Below are positions 1-8,782 of a DNA stretch of 22,591 nucleotides, piece after piece. Position numbers and translations under genes: made by a program. Every line of letters begins with the position of its first letter. Position 1 is the first letter of the stretch. The stretch is taken from assembly GCF_000272405.2 (NCBI RefSeq), contig NZ_AJZM02000140.1, positions 1 through 22,591 on the forward strand, given 5' to 3'. The notes beneath the pieces were generated by a model. The model made no database searches, was not told the origin of the DNA, and saw only the letters and a list, made by a program, of their open reading frames with translations. This DNA is from Vibrio tasmaniensis 1F-187 (GTDB taxonomy: Bacteria; Pseudomonadota; Gammaproteobacteria; Enterobacterales; Vibrionaceae).

Positions 1-48
1 TTATTTACTACGATTGGTATCAATCTTGATAACTAAGTGAGAACCTTT

Positions 49-1368
49 ATGTCTGCAAAAGAGAGAAATCTACCTACCCATCGAATTTCTAGATTCAGTA
101 AGTTCGCCTCGCTGGCAACAAGGGTCGCGGGTAATGTGCTAACGGAAGGCACCAAGCAAATAGCACAAGGCAACAGGCCCAAAGCAAAAGACCTACTGCT
201 AACACCTCAAAACATTGCTCGGCTCACCGATCAACTGGCCCATTTACGCGGGGCGGCGATGAAGTTCGGTCAAATGCTGTCGATGGATGCGGGTGATATT
301 CTTGAACCCGAGTTAGCCAACATTCTCGCTCGCCTGCGTTCAGACGCTGACCCACTGCCAGCCAAACAGCTCAGCCAAGTGTTAGAAAATTCACTCGGAA
401 TGAACTGGAAGGCGGAGTTTATCTCCTTCAACTTTAAGCCCATCGCCAGTGCGTCCATCGGTCAGGTTCACCAAGCGTATAGCGACTCTGGAGACAAACT
501 TGCCATAAAAGTCCAATACCCAGGCATTCGAAAAAGCATCGACAGTGATGTAGACAACGTAGGTACATTGCTGAACATCGTTGGTTTGATTCCCAAGTCT
601 GTCGATTACAAAGGCTTATTAGAAGAGGCAAAAAAACAACTACATGATGAAGCCGACTATGCTCGCGAGGCTGACTATGCGACTCGTTATCACCATGCAT
701 TAAAAGAACACTCTCACTTCGTTGTACCTAAAATTCACCCTCAAATGTCTTCAGAATCAGTGCTCGCAATGGACTTCATTGAAGGCGTCTCGATAGAGCA
801 AATAGAAGGTTACGATCAAAGCACCCGTGATTTTGTGATGCACAGCTTGCTCGAGCTTCTGTTCAGAGAGTTATTCGACTTCAAGATGGTGCAAACCGAT
901 CCCAACTTCGCCAACTATCTTTACGTTGAAAACACGCGACAGATTGGGCTTTTAGACTTTGGAGCAACCCGAGAATACAGCGGCCGCTTCAGTGATGGCT
1001 ATCGTTTGGCTTTTACCTCTGTGATTACTCGCGATGAACAAGGACTCAACAAGGCGTTAGAGCAGATTGGATTTTTTAGCGAGACCATCCTCCCAGACCA
1101 GCGCCAAGCGATTCTCAACTTAGTGAAAATGGCCTGTGAACCCATGCTTGTCGATGAAGATTACGACTTCAAAGCCAGTGGTTTAGCCCAAAGGCTTCGT
1201 GAAGCAGGAACCATACTCAGCATGGAACAAGAGTATTGGCACACGCCACCAGCCGATGCCCTATTCCTCCACCGAAAAATTGGAGGCATGTACCTGCTGG
1301 CATCTCGCCTTGGAGCAAAGGTGAATATCAGGCGCTTAGTAGAGCCCCATTTACTAAGCGACAATTGA
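49..1368 (+). CDS. ABC1/UbiB family atypical kinase, COQ8-like
   Basis: Member of the ABC1 (AarF/UbiB/ADCK) atypical kinase-ATPase family, which supports ubiquinone biosynthesis and lipid homeostasis. Visible motifs, numbered from the ATG at 49: the family KxGQ motif (KFGQ, about 72-75), the alanine-rich replacement of the glycine loop (ASASIGQVH, about 134-142), the ATP-site lysine in AIKVQYPG (about 154), QTDPNFANY (about 282-290) and LLDFGATREY (about 301-310). QTDPN, DFGATREY and the C-terminal LHRKIGG read like mitochondrial COQ8/ADCK3 rather than E. coli UbiB. A GTG at 37 is in frame, but the ATG 12 bases later begins a more usual N-terminus. About 440 residues is normal for the COQ8 type. 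The gene stands alone, with the peroxidase gene starting about 100 bases downstream. The substrate is unknown. The family call is secure; a role in quinone metabolism is inferred. Confidence 0.9.
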   Translation: MSAKERNLPTHRISRFSKFASLATRVAGNVLTEGTKQIAQGNRPKAKDLLLTPQNIARLTDQLAHLRGAAMKFGQMLSMDAGDILEPELANILARLRSDADPLPAKQLSQVLENSLGMNWKAEFISFNFKPIASASIGQVHQAYSDSGDKLAIKVQYPGIRKSIDSDVDNVGTLLNIVGLIPKSVDYKGLLEEAKKQLHDEADYAREADYATRYHHALKEHSHFVVPKIHPQMSSESVLAMDFIEGVSIEQIEGYDQSTRDFVMHSLLELLFRELFDFKMVQTDPNFANYLYVENTRQIGLLDFGATREYSGRFSDGYRLAFTSVITRDEQGLNKALEQIGFFSETILPDQRQAILNLVKMACEPMLVDEDYDFKASGLAQRLREAGTILSMEQEYWHTPPADALFLHRKIGGMYLLASRLGAKVNIRRLVEPHLLSDN

Positions 1369-1472
1369 CACTTTAGCGATAGCTGATACTTAAGCGATTT
1401 TGGTCTTTAGAGTGATCATTTTAAGTCGTTGAACAGTAATAACAGTTACGCCAACTAAAATGAGTCAGACTT

Positions 1473-2018
1473 ATGAAACATTTACTGCTGTGCTCCACCG
1501 CCCTAATAGCGAGCCTAACAAGTCCATTCGCTTTTTCAGCAAGCTGCCCTGAGATACTCAACGGCAAACAAAGGCTGTTAAATTCAAACGACGAAATTGA
1601 GCTGTGTGAAGAGTTCCAAGGTAAGACTTTATTAATCGTGAATACGGCAAGCCAATGCGGTTTCACGCCTCAATTCGAACAACTTGAGCAGCTTCACCAA
1701 ACGTATAAAGATGAAGGCTTCACGGTTGTTGGTTTCCCAAGTAATGATTTTCGCCAAGACAGAGGAAGCGAGGAGCAATCCGCTAAAATCTGCTACCTAG
1801 ATTATGGTGTGACTTTTCCGATGATGGCGCGCGCTTCACTCTCTGGGCCAGACGCAAACCCAGTCTTTGCCGAAATCCAACAACAAGCCGGTATCAAACC
1901 GAAATGGAATTTCTACAAGTTCTTGGTCAGCAAAGAAGGCAAAGTGATAGCAACCTTCCCGAGTTCTACCTCGCCAACCAGTAGTACCCTCAAAAATGCA
2001 ATAGAGCAGCAGTTATGA
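1473..2018 (+). CDS. Secreted glutathione-peroxidase-like thiol peroxidase
   Basis: Glutathione peroxidase (GPx/BtuE) fold protein that should reduce peroxides with thiol electrons. Residues 1-23 look like a signal peptide ending near FSA-S, so it acts in the periplasm or is exported. The peroxidatic cysteine sits in NTASQCGFTPQ (Cys62). WNFYKF (about 145-150) supplies the conserved Trp and Asn of the catalytic tetrad, and GVTFP (about 112-116) is a family signature. The usual FPCNQF motif reads FPSNDF (about 88-93): the catalytic Gln becomes Asp and the Cys becomes Ser. Cys107 could act as a resolving cysteine. Length 181 fits the family plus a leader. Its stop overlaps the next start (ATGA), so the two are probably translated together. 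Preferred reductant (thioredoxin or glutathione) cannot be told from sequence. Confidence 0.9.
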   Translation: MKHLLLCSTALIASLTSPFAFSASCPEILNGKQRLLNSNDEIELCEEFQGKTLLIVNTASQCGFTPQFEQLEQLHQTYKDEGFTVVGFPSNDFRQDRGSEEQSAKICYLDYGVTFPMMARASLSGPDANPVFAEIQQQAGIKPKWNFYKFLVSKEGKVIATFPSSTSPTSSTLKNAIEQQL

Positions 2019-2482
2019 GGTCAGATTACTTGGACACAACTCAAACACGCAACACCATGGCCAAGCTCGGTTATATGGGTTTAATCCCCTTTTTATTCGG
2101 CCTACTGTTATCACTCACCGACAGCCAATTCTTTAGCTTGAGCGGCGAAACACTCTTCATCACCTACAGCGTGGTTATCTTGAGCTTTTTGTCGGGCATC
2201 TTGTGGGGCAATGGGATAGAGAACTTCGAAAGCCAATCCAGCAACAAGGCTCTGATTCTTAGCAATGTTATTGTGTTGGCAGCGTGGCTAGCGGTGCTAC
2301 TCGGTGAGCAGCAAGAGTTCCTCACCACTCTGATTCTGATCTTAGGCTTCATTGCGGTTTGGCGAGCGGAAAGGTCAATGAGAGAAGAGAATCAAAGTGA
2401 AGGCCCCGATGGCTATTTTGATATGCGAACCCGACTGACCTCTAGCGTGGTGTCGATGCACGGTATCGTGATGTTGACCTAG
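2015..2482 (+). CDS. DUF3429 family inner-membrane protein
   Basis: A 155-residue membrane protein with about four hydrophobic segments (roughly residues 17-35, 48-65, 80-97 and 100-115) and a charged, soluble C-terminal tail. It resembles the DUF3429 family, often found as a lone small membrane protein in marine gammaproteobacteria and of unknown function. The start overlaps the peroxidase stop by four bases, so translation is coupled and the two likely form an operon. The final ~40 residues (after the ERSMREE stretch) are not strongly hydrophobic. No motif reveals a reaction. Family assignment is by overall pattern, function unknown. Confidence 0.75.
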   Translation: MRSDYLDTTQTRNTMAKLGYMGLIPFLFGLLLSLTDSQFFSLSGETLFITYSVVILSFLSGILWGNGIENFESQSSNKALILSNVIVLAAWLAVLLGEQQEFLTTLILILGFIAVWRAERSMREENQSEGPDGYFDMRTRLTSSVVSMHGIVMLT

Positions 2483-2595
2483 GTGTGTGTACGCCCATAT
2501 TTAAATCGGCATCAAGAAGTGGGCTCTAGATAGGCACTCTCTTCTTTAATGGCACCAAAACCATCGACAAATACAACTCACAAACCAGTCAATTT

Positions 2596-3210
2596 CTACT
2601 GACGGCTCACCAACAAATTCGCACCAGATAAGGCAAGAAACACAGAACATGCTTTATTGAAGCGCTTGACCATCTGAGGTTTTGAAAACCAATTTCGTAG
2701 ATATAAACCAAAGGCCGCATAGATAGAAATCGCGAGCATTTCTAACACAAGGAACGTGCTTCCTAAAACAAAGAATTGAGTATTTACGTTCGCTGAAACA
2801 TCGACAAATTGAGGAAGGAATGCAGTAAAAATGAGTATCGCTTTTGGATTGCCCGCGGCGAGTGCGAACTCTTGTTTAACCAGACCAAACCAGTTCTTAT
2901 TTCGTTCGATATCCGCGACCGGGCTAGCTTGTGAGCGCCATAGGTTGAGCGCGATCCACAACAGATACATCGCGCCAAATAGTTTGATCAGGAAAAACAG
3001 CGTTTCAGAAGTATAAAGCACAACCGCTAAGCCAGATGCAGCCAAAGCAATCATGCCAGAAAAAGCGAGGATTCTTCCTAGGCCTGCGACAAAGGCAGCC
3101 TGAAATCCGTAACAACGGGCGTTGTTCATTGATAACAAATTGTTTGGGCCCGGAGTCATGTTGAGCACAAAACAAGCGGGGATGAATAGCATTAACTTCC
3201 AGATTTCCAT
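2596..3210 (-). CDS. LysE/RhtB family amino-acid exporter
   Basis: A 204-residue integral membrane protein of the LysE/RhtB superfamily, which exports amino acids and related metabolites from the cytoplasm. Family hallmarks are visible: the N-terminal MTPGPNN signature (about residues 18-24), GFQAAFVAGLGR in the first cytoplasmic loop, and GNPKAILIFTAFLPQF (about 120-135) in the middle of the protein. Five to six hydrophobic helices cover most of the length. It converges on the DUF3429 gene, with 113 bases between stops. No regulator is adjacent, so the substrate is not indicated; homoserine/threonine-type export is only a family default. Confidence 0.88.
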   Translation of the reverse strand: MEIWKLMLFIPACFVLNMTPGPNNLLSMNNARCYGFQAAFVAGLGRILAFSGMIALAASGLAVVLYTSETLFFLIKLFGAMYLLWIALNLWRSQASPVADIERNKNWFGLVKQEFALAAGNPKAILIFTAFLPQFVDVSANVNTQFFVLGSTFLVLEMLAISIYAAFGLYLRNWFSKPQMVKRFNKACSVFLALSGANLLVSRQ

Positions 3211-3308
3211 TTTTCGTCCTTGTTAAAAACTTCGTAAATATTTAATCAATGAACGAATGCAGAAAGCTCTGTATTTACCGCTTCACATGCCGCCATTTTA
3301 ATTAATCA

Positions 3309-3641
3309 TTACTCGACAATATAATGCTCTTCGTCTGGTTCAATCAAATTCTCTGCAATACCAATTTCGCCCGCGATGAAAATCGCACTCGCTATCGTTT
3401 CTAATGTTTTATTCGGCTCTCTATCCGGTACCTCGCCCAATTCAGGAACTGGCTGCGATCGCGAGATTGAATTACAAACGACACTTTCACAAACGATATT
3501 GTATTGTTCCTGTTGAGAAACTTCAGGTGGCTTAAAATCCGGTGAATTGAAGTCGGTAGCAGTAATACCCTCACTTGAAAACTCAGAGGCGCTGTATGAG
3601 GCAGCTGAAAACAGAGAAAGGAGCAGCATCCACTTATTCAT
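3309..3641 (-). CDS. Small secreted protein of unknown function
   Basis: About 110 residues from the ATG at 3641, which has a GGAAAG ribosome site six bases upstream; an in-frame ATG 12 bases earlier is less likely. Residues 1-18 form a clear signal peptide (MNKWMLLLSLFSAASYSA). The mature part is acidic and proline-rich, with a close cysteine pair in CESVVC (about residues 50-55) that could form a disulfide in the periplasm, and an acidic C-terminus. I do not recognise a family. It lies alone between the LysE gene and the flippase, on the same strand, with about 100-base gaps on each side. Confidence 0.65.
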   Translation of the reverse strand: MNKWMLLLSLFSAASYSASEFSSEGITATDFNSPDFKPPEVSQQEQYNIVCESVVCNSISRSQPVPELGEVPDREPNKTLETIASAIFIAGEIGIAENLIEPDEEHYIVE

Positions 3642-3777
3642 ATATCTTTCCATCGTTAATATTCACTGAATTTATAAATACTATCTAATCAGAAGTATTA
3701 TGAACAGCGTTTTATTATCAGGAATTATTATATTTAAGAATGCCGATTAGAAAGCCCAGAGCTTGGATGGCATGAAT

Positions 3778-5214
3778 TCAACTAACATGTGAATGTTTGC
3801 CTAACGTAAACTTATCAAGCAGCGCCTGTGGAACTGGGATAACAGAGTATCGAATGAAGGCCACTAACGTCACTATCGCCACAAAACTGCCTAAAACAAA
3901 ATCATGAACATCAACCAGCACCAAGCCAAGAATTCGATCACCAATGATGGCAAGTATGGCGATACTCAGCGCTACCATCCATTTACGATGATCATAAGGC
4001 AAGTACTCCATCTTTTGGCTCACGATGTAGAGCAGTGACAGTCTCACGGCATAAGTGCCACAAAGCACCACCACAACGCCCCACACTCCATAAATCGGTG
4101 TCACAACAAAATAACCAATCGCAGCTAAAATCGCACACCCGCCTTGTATCCACATTTGCGATTGGCTTGAGTGACCGCTGAAACAACCAAGGTTTAGGTA
4201 ATCCCCAGCGTTCTTAATCACACCAATCGCCAAGAGTGCTACAACAATCGTGCCTGCATATTGATAACTGCTTGGCAGAATCAAAGTAATAAAACCAGGT
4301 ACAGTGAGGATCATCAAACAACCCAATACAATGGCCAGATTAACGCCGACTAGCGCTCTGTCCGCACACTCTTTCTTACCATCAAGCTGTTGTAACATGG
4401 CCACTCGGTTTGGAAACCACCACAGAGCATAAGGCTGCAGTAGCAAGCCAAGCAGCAACGCAAACTTGCCACTGACCGCATAAATCGCAAGCTCTTCAAC
4501 GCCGACAAAGCTTGCCATCACCCAGCGGTCTAGCCCTGTAATCATGTATATTGAAGCGCCACCAACTAACGTGGGCAATCCAAATTTTAGGATCTTAGCG
4601 GAGTATTTGAGGCTGCCAAATGAGCCCATCTCCTGCCATTGATAACGCAGCAAACACAGCATCAACAACACACTCGAAACAGCGGAAGATATGAGTACAC
4701 CATCGATACCATAACCTGCTTCAAGCAATACAAACGTCATAACAGCTTGCACACTCGCCTTCATTACATTGAGCATGCAAAAGCGCTTAGCCATCGCATT
4801 CATTCGCATCAATGTGAGCGGGATAGAAATCGCACCATCTAACATGGTCGGTATTAACAGAAGTAGGATTTGATAGGGTTGGAACTCGACAGGAAGCATC
4901 AGTAACAACAGCGGCATGCTCAAAGCAATTAAGCTCCCACCAAGCACACACACTAAGACACTCAACGTGAAACAGTTTGAGACAAGCTTTCTTTTTTCTT
5001 CACCCTCAGCAACGCCAACATATCGATACATGGCTTCAACAATGCCAAAGCTAAATAAGATCGTCCCGATGTCAGCCAACAAGACAATGGCTTCTAAAGA
5101 ACCGTATTCAGCCAACGTCATCTTATGAGTGATATAGGGGATCATCACGAGCGAGATCCCTTTCATCATCACAATGCCAATGGCGTAATAGGCAGACTGT
5201 TTTAGTGACCCCAT
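3778..5214 (-). CDS. Polysaccharide flippase, Wzx/MATE-like
   Basis: A roughly 478-residue polytopic membrane protein with 12-14 predicted helices throughout. The N-terminus (SLKQSAYYAIGIVMMKGISLVMIPYI) is typical of oligosaccharide flippases of the Wzx/RfbX branch of the MOP superfamily, which move undecaprenyl-linked sugar units across the inner membrane. The ATG at 5214 has an AGGTG site six bases upstream; an in-frame GTG at 5223 with AAGGA is possible. It begins only about 17 bases after the stop of the GT2 glycosyltransferase at 5232, so both are co-transcribed. With the GT4 gene nearby this forms a small surface-polysaccharide group. No polymerase or priming transferase is in the window, so the locus is either minimal or works with distant genes. 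Confidence 0.85.
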   Translation of the reverse strand: MGSLKQSAYYAIGIVMMKGISLVMIPYITHKMTLAEYGSLEAIVLLADIGTILFSFGIVEAMYRYVGVAEGEEKRKLVSNCFTLSVLVCVLGGSLIALSMPLLLLMLPVEFQPYQILLLLIPTMLDGAISIPLTLMRMNAMAKRFCMLNVMKASVQAVMTFVLLEAGYGIDGVLISSAVSSVLLMLCLLRYQWQEMGSFGSLKYSAKILKFGLPTLVGGASIYMITGLDRWVMASFVGVEELAIYAVSGKFALLLGLLLQPYALWWFPNRVAMLQQLDGKKECADRALVGVNLAIVLGCLMILTVPGFITLILPSSYQYAGTIVVALLAIGVIKNAGDYLNLGCFSGHSSQSQMWIQGGCAILAAIGYFVVTPIYGVWGVVVVLCGTYAVRLSLLYIVSQKMEYLPYDHRKWMVALSIAILAIIGDRILGLVLVDVHDFVLGSFVAIVTLVAFIRYSVIPVPQALLDKFTLGKHSHVS

Positions 5215-5231
5215 AGCAGACACCTATTCCT

Positions 5232-6158
5232 TTACAATGCAGGCATTAGGAAACTCTTACAGTCTCCAAGAAGGTGTCGTAACGTTCGTTTTTGCGGAGC
5301 CAAAACTAACGAGCGGATACTGTATGAAATGGCCAATCGGTTTTGTTGTAAGCCTCGATAATAGTCAGCGTAGCCTTCCAGTATTCTCGCCTTTGCGATT
5401 TTGAAGCTAGAAGTGGGTAGATTCCATCGTTGACTGTCATTTTGGTAATGTTGAAGAATAGTCTCTATAGACTGCAAATTTCTCAATTTAAGACTTTCAG
5501 TTTGGGTTACTGAACTCGCTCTCATCAAGTAGCCAACCTGCACCGAATTCAACACACCGATCTGATGGTTTTCACTCATTCGAAGCCACAGTTCCCAATC
5601 TTCCCCGTACTTTATGTCAGCATTGAAACTGTCTGTTTGAGAAAACACATCCGCTTTTACCATGACCGTTGATGTTCCAATCACATTATTTTCAATGATG
5701 AACTCCAACGGGTTCTCGATATTGATGAACAGCTCATCTTGGTCTTGAAACTGCGACCAGTAACTAAAGCAATCCACGATCACTTGGTAATCTTCAGTAA
5801 GATGCTCATAGTTAGTAAAGCTCATAGCGAGATCTGGGTAACGTTGATGAAATTCGAGTTGGCGCTCAATTTTTTCTGGAAACCAGAAGTCGTCTGCGTC
5901 TAAAAAAGCGATGTATTCACCGGTCGCTTTTTCAATCCCTAGGTTTCTTGCTTGAGGCGCGCCAACACCCAACGTCGATATGATTATAATACGCTCGTCT
6001 TCTATCGAAGCGAGATACGTCGACGTTCCATCGTTACTGTTATCGTCAATGACAATGAGTTCAACATCTTGATGAGTCTGCTTTAGTACACTACCAATCG
6101 CTTTCGGCAGGTAATCCAAACAATTGTAGGTAGGAATAACAACACTTACTTTAGCCAT
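5232..6158 (-). CDS. GT2 family glycosyltransferase
   Basis: GT-A fold family 2 glycosyltransferase that transfers a sugar from a nucleotide donor onto a growing glycan. The N-terminus has the classic VSVVIPTYNCLDYLPKAI strand-loop-helix; VIDDNSNDGT (about 37-46) binds the nucleotide; ARNLGIEKATGEYIAFLDADD (about 70-90) carries the DXD metal site; and GEDWELW (about 185-191) is the acceptor/catalytic ED motif. Start chosen at the ATG at 6158, preceded by GAGGG seven bases upstream; an in-frame ATG 24 bases earlier lacks such a site. The C-terminal third is helical and less conserved. It is first in a two-gene unit with the flippase and is divergent from the GT4 gene. Confidence 0.9.
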   Translation of the reverse strand: MAKVSVVIPTYNCLDYLPKAIGSVLKQTHQDVELIVIDDNSNDGTSTYLASIEDERIIIISTLGVGAPQARNLGIEKATGEYIAFLDADDFWFPEKIERQLEFHQRYPDLAMSFTNYEHLTEDYQVIVDCFSYWSQFQDQDELFINIENPLEFIIENNVIGTSTVMVKADVFSQTDSFNADIKYGEDWELWLRMSENHQIGVLNSVQVGYLMRASSVTQTESLKLRNLQSIETILQHYQNDSQRWNLPTSSFKIAKARILEGYADYYRGLQQNRLAISYSIRSLVLAPQKRTLRHLLGDCKSFLMPAL

Positions 6159-6463
6159 AATGACGCCCTCAGATTTATACATTATATGGCTAACGTTGCA
6201 CGTTCTATGCCGAGAGTGTCTTGCTACGAAATCAGCTCTATATCAGTCACCTACACGCCTATTCTCAAAATGACGACCAAACACAGATATTCAAAAAAAC
6301 TGCAACTCCAATTTGATTATCAATTTGAGAAAACGAGCGACTTCTTTAGGGATAACCTTCAGAAAACCCTCTAAAGCTAAGATTCGATCTTGGTTCGTAT
6401 CTTGCTTTATTGGTTATTAACTTGGCTTGATAGCTTTAGTCATATGGATTTGAGGAGTAAGGA
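6159..6463. other. Divergent intergenic region of the glycan genes
   Basis: About 305 bases between divergent glycosyltransferase genes. It must hold the promoters of both units. An imperfect hairpin at about 6,344-6,376 (CTTTAGGG against CCCTCTAAAG) is the only structure I can point to. I see no convincing sigma-70 pair and no coding sequence. Confidence 0.4.
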
Positions 6464-7618
6464 ATGAAGAAAGTAGCATTTGTGGCACCAACCTACCCTG
6501 TACTCAGTGAGACCTTCATTCAAACAGAAGTCGACTCTGTGAAAGCGTGTGGGCACGATGTTTGTGTAATGACGTTCAAAATTGAAAACAGTGAAAAACA
6601 GTTCGACTACGACATTGTCGAAATAGGTAAAAACGTTCGGAAGGGTAAAGTCGCTAGCATTAACTGGATAGGGTTCATCAAGGCTGTCTCATTTATTTCT
6701 AAGCAAACCAGCATGCCCAAAAAGTCACTGTTCGCTTATGGGTTTAAATTAGCGCTGCAACTCGCGGAAAACGACGTCGAACACGTTCACGCGCATTTCT
6801 GTCAGCACACTACAGCACACGCCATCGTCGCGGCAAAACTGCTGAATATCACCTGCTCGTTCGTTGCTCATGGTCATGGTCATGATGTTTACGAATTCGC
6901 TTATGACATTGAACATAAAATTTCATCGAGTGATTTTGTAGTTGCAGTGTGTAAAGACATGCTTGCTGACTTCAATACCATGGCGAAAGGAAACATTAAG
7001 CTCCTGCACTGCGGAGTTAATACTAAACAATTCCAACTCAGCCCAAAAACCGAAACGAAGCAACTTCGCTTAGTTTTCCTTGGCCGATTAGTGGAGCAAA
7101 AAGGCATCCACCATCTTATTGATGCATTGGCGCCGATTGCCGAACCTCTCGACATTCATCTCGATATCATCGGTACTGGCGATTTAGAGCAACAGTTAAA
7201 ATTGCAGGTCAAAGAAAATGGGCTCACTCGAAACGTGACCTTTCTTGGCGCGAAACCTCACGAGTGGGTCAAAGAAAAACTATCGAACTATGATAGCCTA
7301 ATCGCGCCCTTCTGTTTTTCCGAAACCGGATGTGTGGATACAGGGCCTCTGGTTTTAAAAGAAGCGATGGCTGTGGGAACGCCAGTTATTACCACCAACA
7401 TCATGGGATGCAAAGAGATCGTCTCACAAGAGACAGGTTTTGTGGTTAGCGAAAAAAACGTGGAAGAATTAAGAGAAGCGATTGAGCGTTTCGCGCAGCT
7501 GAGCAGTAACGATAAAACATCGATGGGTTTAAAGGCACGTGAGAGAGTGAAAGACAGTTTTAATTCGATCAAACAAGCTCAGCAATTATCTCGTTGGATA
7601 GAGAACCCAGCTCAATAA
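6464..7618 (+). CDS. GT4 family glycosyltransferase
   Basis: GT-B fold, family 4 glycosyltransferase (retaining) of 384 residues, cytoplasmic or membrane-associated. The N-terminal domain opens with VAFVAPTYPVLSETFIQ, typical of the colanic-acid/exopolysaccharide branch, and carries HVHAHF and AHGHGHDVYE (about 110-150). The C-terminal donor domain shows LVFLGRLVEQKGIHHLIDAL (about 203-222), IIGTGDLE (about 240) and the family E-x7-E motif, here adjacent to GPLVLKEAMAVGTPVI (about 295-310). A strong ribosome site (GAGGAGTAAGGA) sits directly before the ATG. It diverges from the GT2-flippase pair and probably belongs to the same surface-glycan pathway. Donor and acceptor sugars cannot be inferred. 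Confidence 0.9.
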   Translation: MKKVAFVAPTYPVLSETFIQTEVDSVKACGHDVCVMTFKIENSEKQFDYDIVEIGKNVRKGKVASINWIGFIKAVSFISKQTSMPKKSLFAYGFKLALQLAENDVEHVHAHFCQHTTAHAIVAAKLLNITCSFVAHGHGHDVYEFAYDIEHKISSSDFVVAVCKDMLADFNTMAKGNIKLLHCGVNTKQFQLSPKTETKQLRLVFLGRLVEQKGIHHLIDALAPIAEPLDIHLDIIGTGDLEQQLKLQVKENGLTRNVTFLGAKPHEWVKEKLSNYDSLIAPFCFSETGCVDTGPLVLKEAMAVGTPVITTNIMGCKEIVSQETGFVVSEKNVEELREAIERFAQLSSNDKTSMGLKARERVKDSFNSIKQAQQLSRWIENPAQ

Positions 7619-7681
7619 GGATTAACTCAGGCAGAGGCAGTAAGCATCGCAAGGACTGCTACGCCTCACAAGAACGACTAA

Positions 7682-7745
7682 GCTCCATAAAAAACGGAGC
7701 ACCACAAAACAAAAGAGCGCTACATCCATTTGAAATGTAACGCTC
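7682..7745. terminator. Two hairpins between convergent genes
   Basis: Two stem-loops lie between the convergent GT4 and RNase H genes: GCTCC/GGAGC at 7,682-7,700, and GAGCG-C-TACAT paired with ATGTA-A-CGCTC at 7,715-7,745 with one mismatch. Neither has a long T-run, but the second is followed by T-rich sequence on the minus side. They probably end transcription from one or both sides. Confidence 0.4.
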
Positions 7746-7792
7746 GTCTAGCACTGCCCAATGATCGCGACTAATGGTTTCAGTAACTTTCA

Positions 7793-8590
7793 TTAGCTCT
7801 TTATTAAGAAGCCTAGCAAACCTGCTCGCAGTGCCAAAATAGACTCAATATCTTCGATGTCACGATATTGAGCGAGTTGTTGCTCTTTCGATGAAATAGC
7901 CACAATCGACATTCTATCGGCCAATTCGTTACCTTCAATACCAACGTGTCCGTTCACATGGTAGATGGTAATTTTTGAAGCCAGTTCTTGGTAGAGCGCA
8001 TACGCAGGCTTAATAATATCGAGGTTTTTGATCTCGCCGCCCGACTTAGTCCAGCCCTTTTTCTCCCAACCCGTTGCCCACTTAGTAATACAATCAATTG
8101 AGTACTTAGAATCACAATAAATCGCAACAGAGAGGCCTGCGTTTAACTTCTCTTTCGCGAGAATAAACGCTTGCTTAAGCCCATGTAGCTCGGCGGTATT
8201 GTTGGTACCAACAGGTTGATATAGGCCATACCACAATTCTGTTAATTGGTTGTTTTGGTAGACCGCTAATCCCGTCCCCGCTTCACCAGGGTTTGGCTCA
8301 CATGCTCCATCAGTAAAGATCTTGATATCAAAAGGCATATCAGTGATTTGTTGTTCTGAAAGAGGTGGCACCTTCGCTTTCGTCGCCTTACCCGCAGAGC
8401 TTGGCTTTGTCGCAGTAGAACCTGACGCAGACGACGTTTTACCACCGAAAGCAGACTCAGCCTCGCCTAGTGTTGGAAACGATTTATATCTCGCACCAGC
8501 AAAGCCATCGACTTGAGACTTACACTCATTCCAAGTGGTAAAAATACCCGGTGTGCGACCTTTCCAAACCACATAATATTTCTTAGCCAA
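7793..8590 (-). CDS. RNase HI with N-terminal RNA:DNA-hybrid-binding domain
   Basis: Two-domain ribonuclease H that cuts the RNA strand of RNA:DNA hybrids in the cytoplasm. Residues 1-50 (KKYYVVWKGRTPGIFTTW ... FPTLGEAESAF) form the caulimovirus-VI-like hybrid-binding domain seen in eukaryotic RNase H1. A low-complexity Ser/Thr/Ala/Lys linker follows (about 51-85), then the RNase HI domain. The catalytic residues are present: Asp94 (TDGACEPNPG), Glu134 (NNTAELHGL), Asp160 (YCDSKYS) and Asp225 (NELADRM), with His215 in NGHVG. The start is TTG at 8590, supported by AAGGAG five bases upstream. At 265 residues it is longer than the single-domain bacterial RnhA, so it is probably a second RNase H alongside housekeeping rnhA. 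Confidence 0.92.
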   Translation of the reverse strand: MAKKYYVVWKGRTPGIFTTWNECKSQVDGFAGARYKSFPTLGEAESAFGGKTSSASGSTATKPSSAGKATKAKVPPLSEQQITDMPFDIKIFTDGACEPNPGEAGTGLAVYQNNQLTELWYGLYQPVGTNNTAELHGLKQAFILAKEKLNAGLSVAIYCDSKYSIDCITKWATGWEKKGWTKSGGEIKNLDIIKPAYALYQELASKITIYHVNGHVGIEGNELADRMSIVAISSKEQQLAQYRDIEDIESILALRAGLLGFLIKS

Positions 8591-8782
8591 ACTAACTCCT
8601 TACCAGAACCTAAATACACAATACCCACACCTAAAATGATTCAGCTATGGGGTAGTAATTATGCCTGATTACGCTTGAAACACATAAATCATTGCATGAA
8701 ATACAGCGTGTGTTTCAAGAATATCTACGTTATCGACCAAGTATAGAGCGTTATTTCTAATCACAAACCTAATGGCTTCTGA

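Noticed and set aside
6186..6374. Open frame of 62 codons between the glycosyltransferases
   Set aside because: No ribosome site, odd composition, and it occupies the divergent promoter region.
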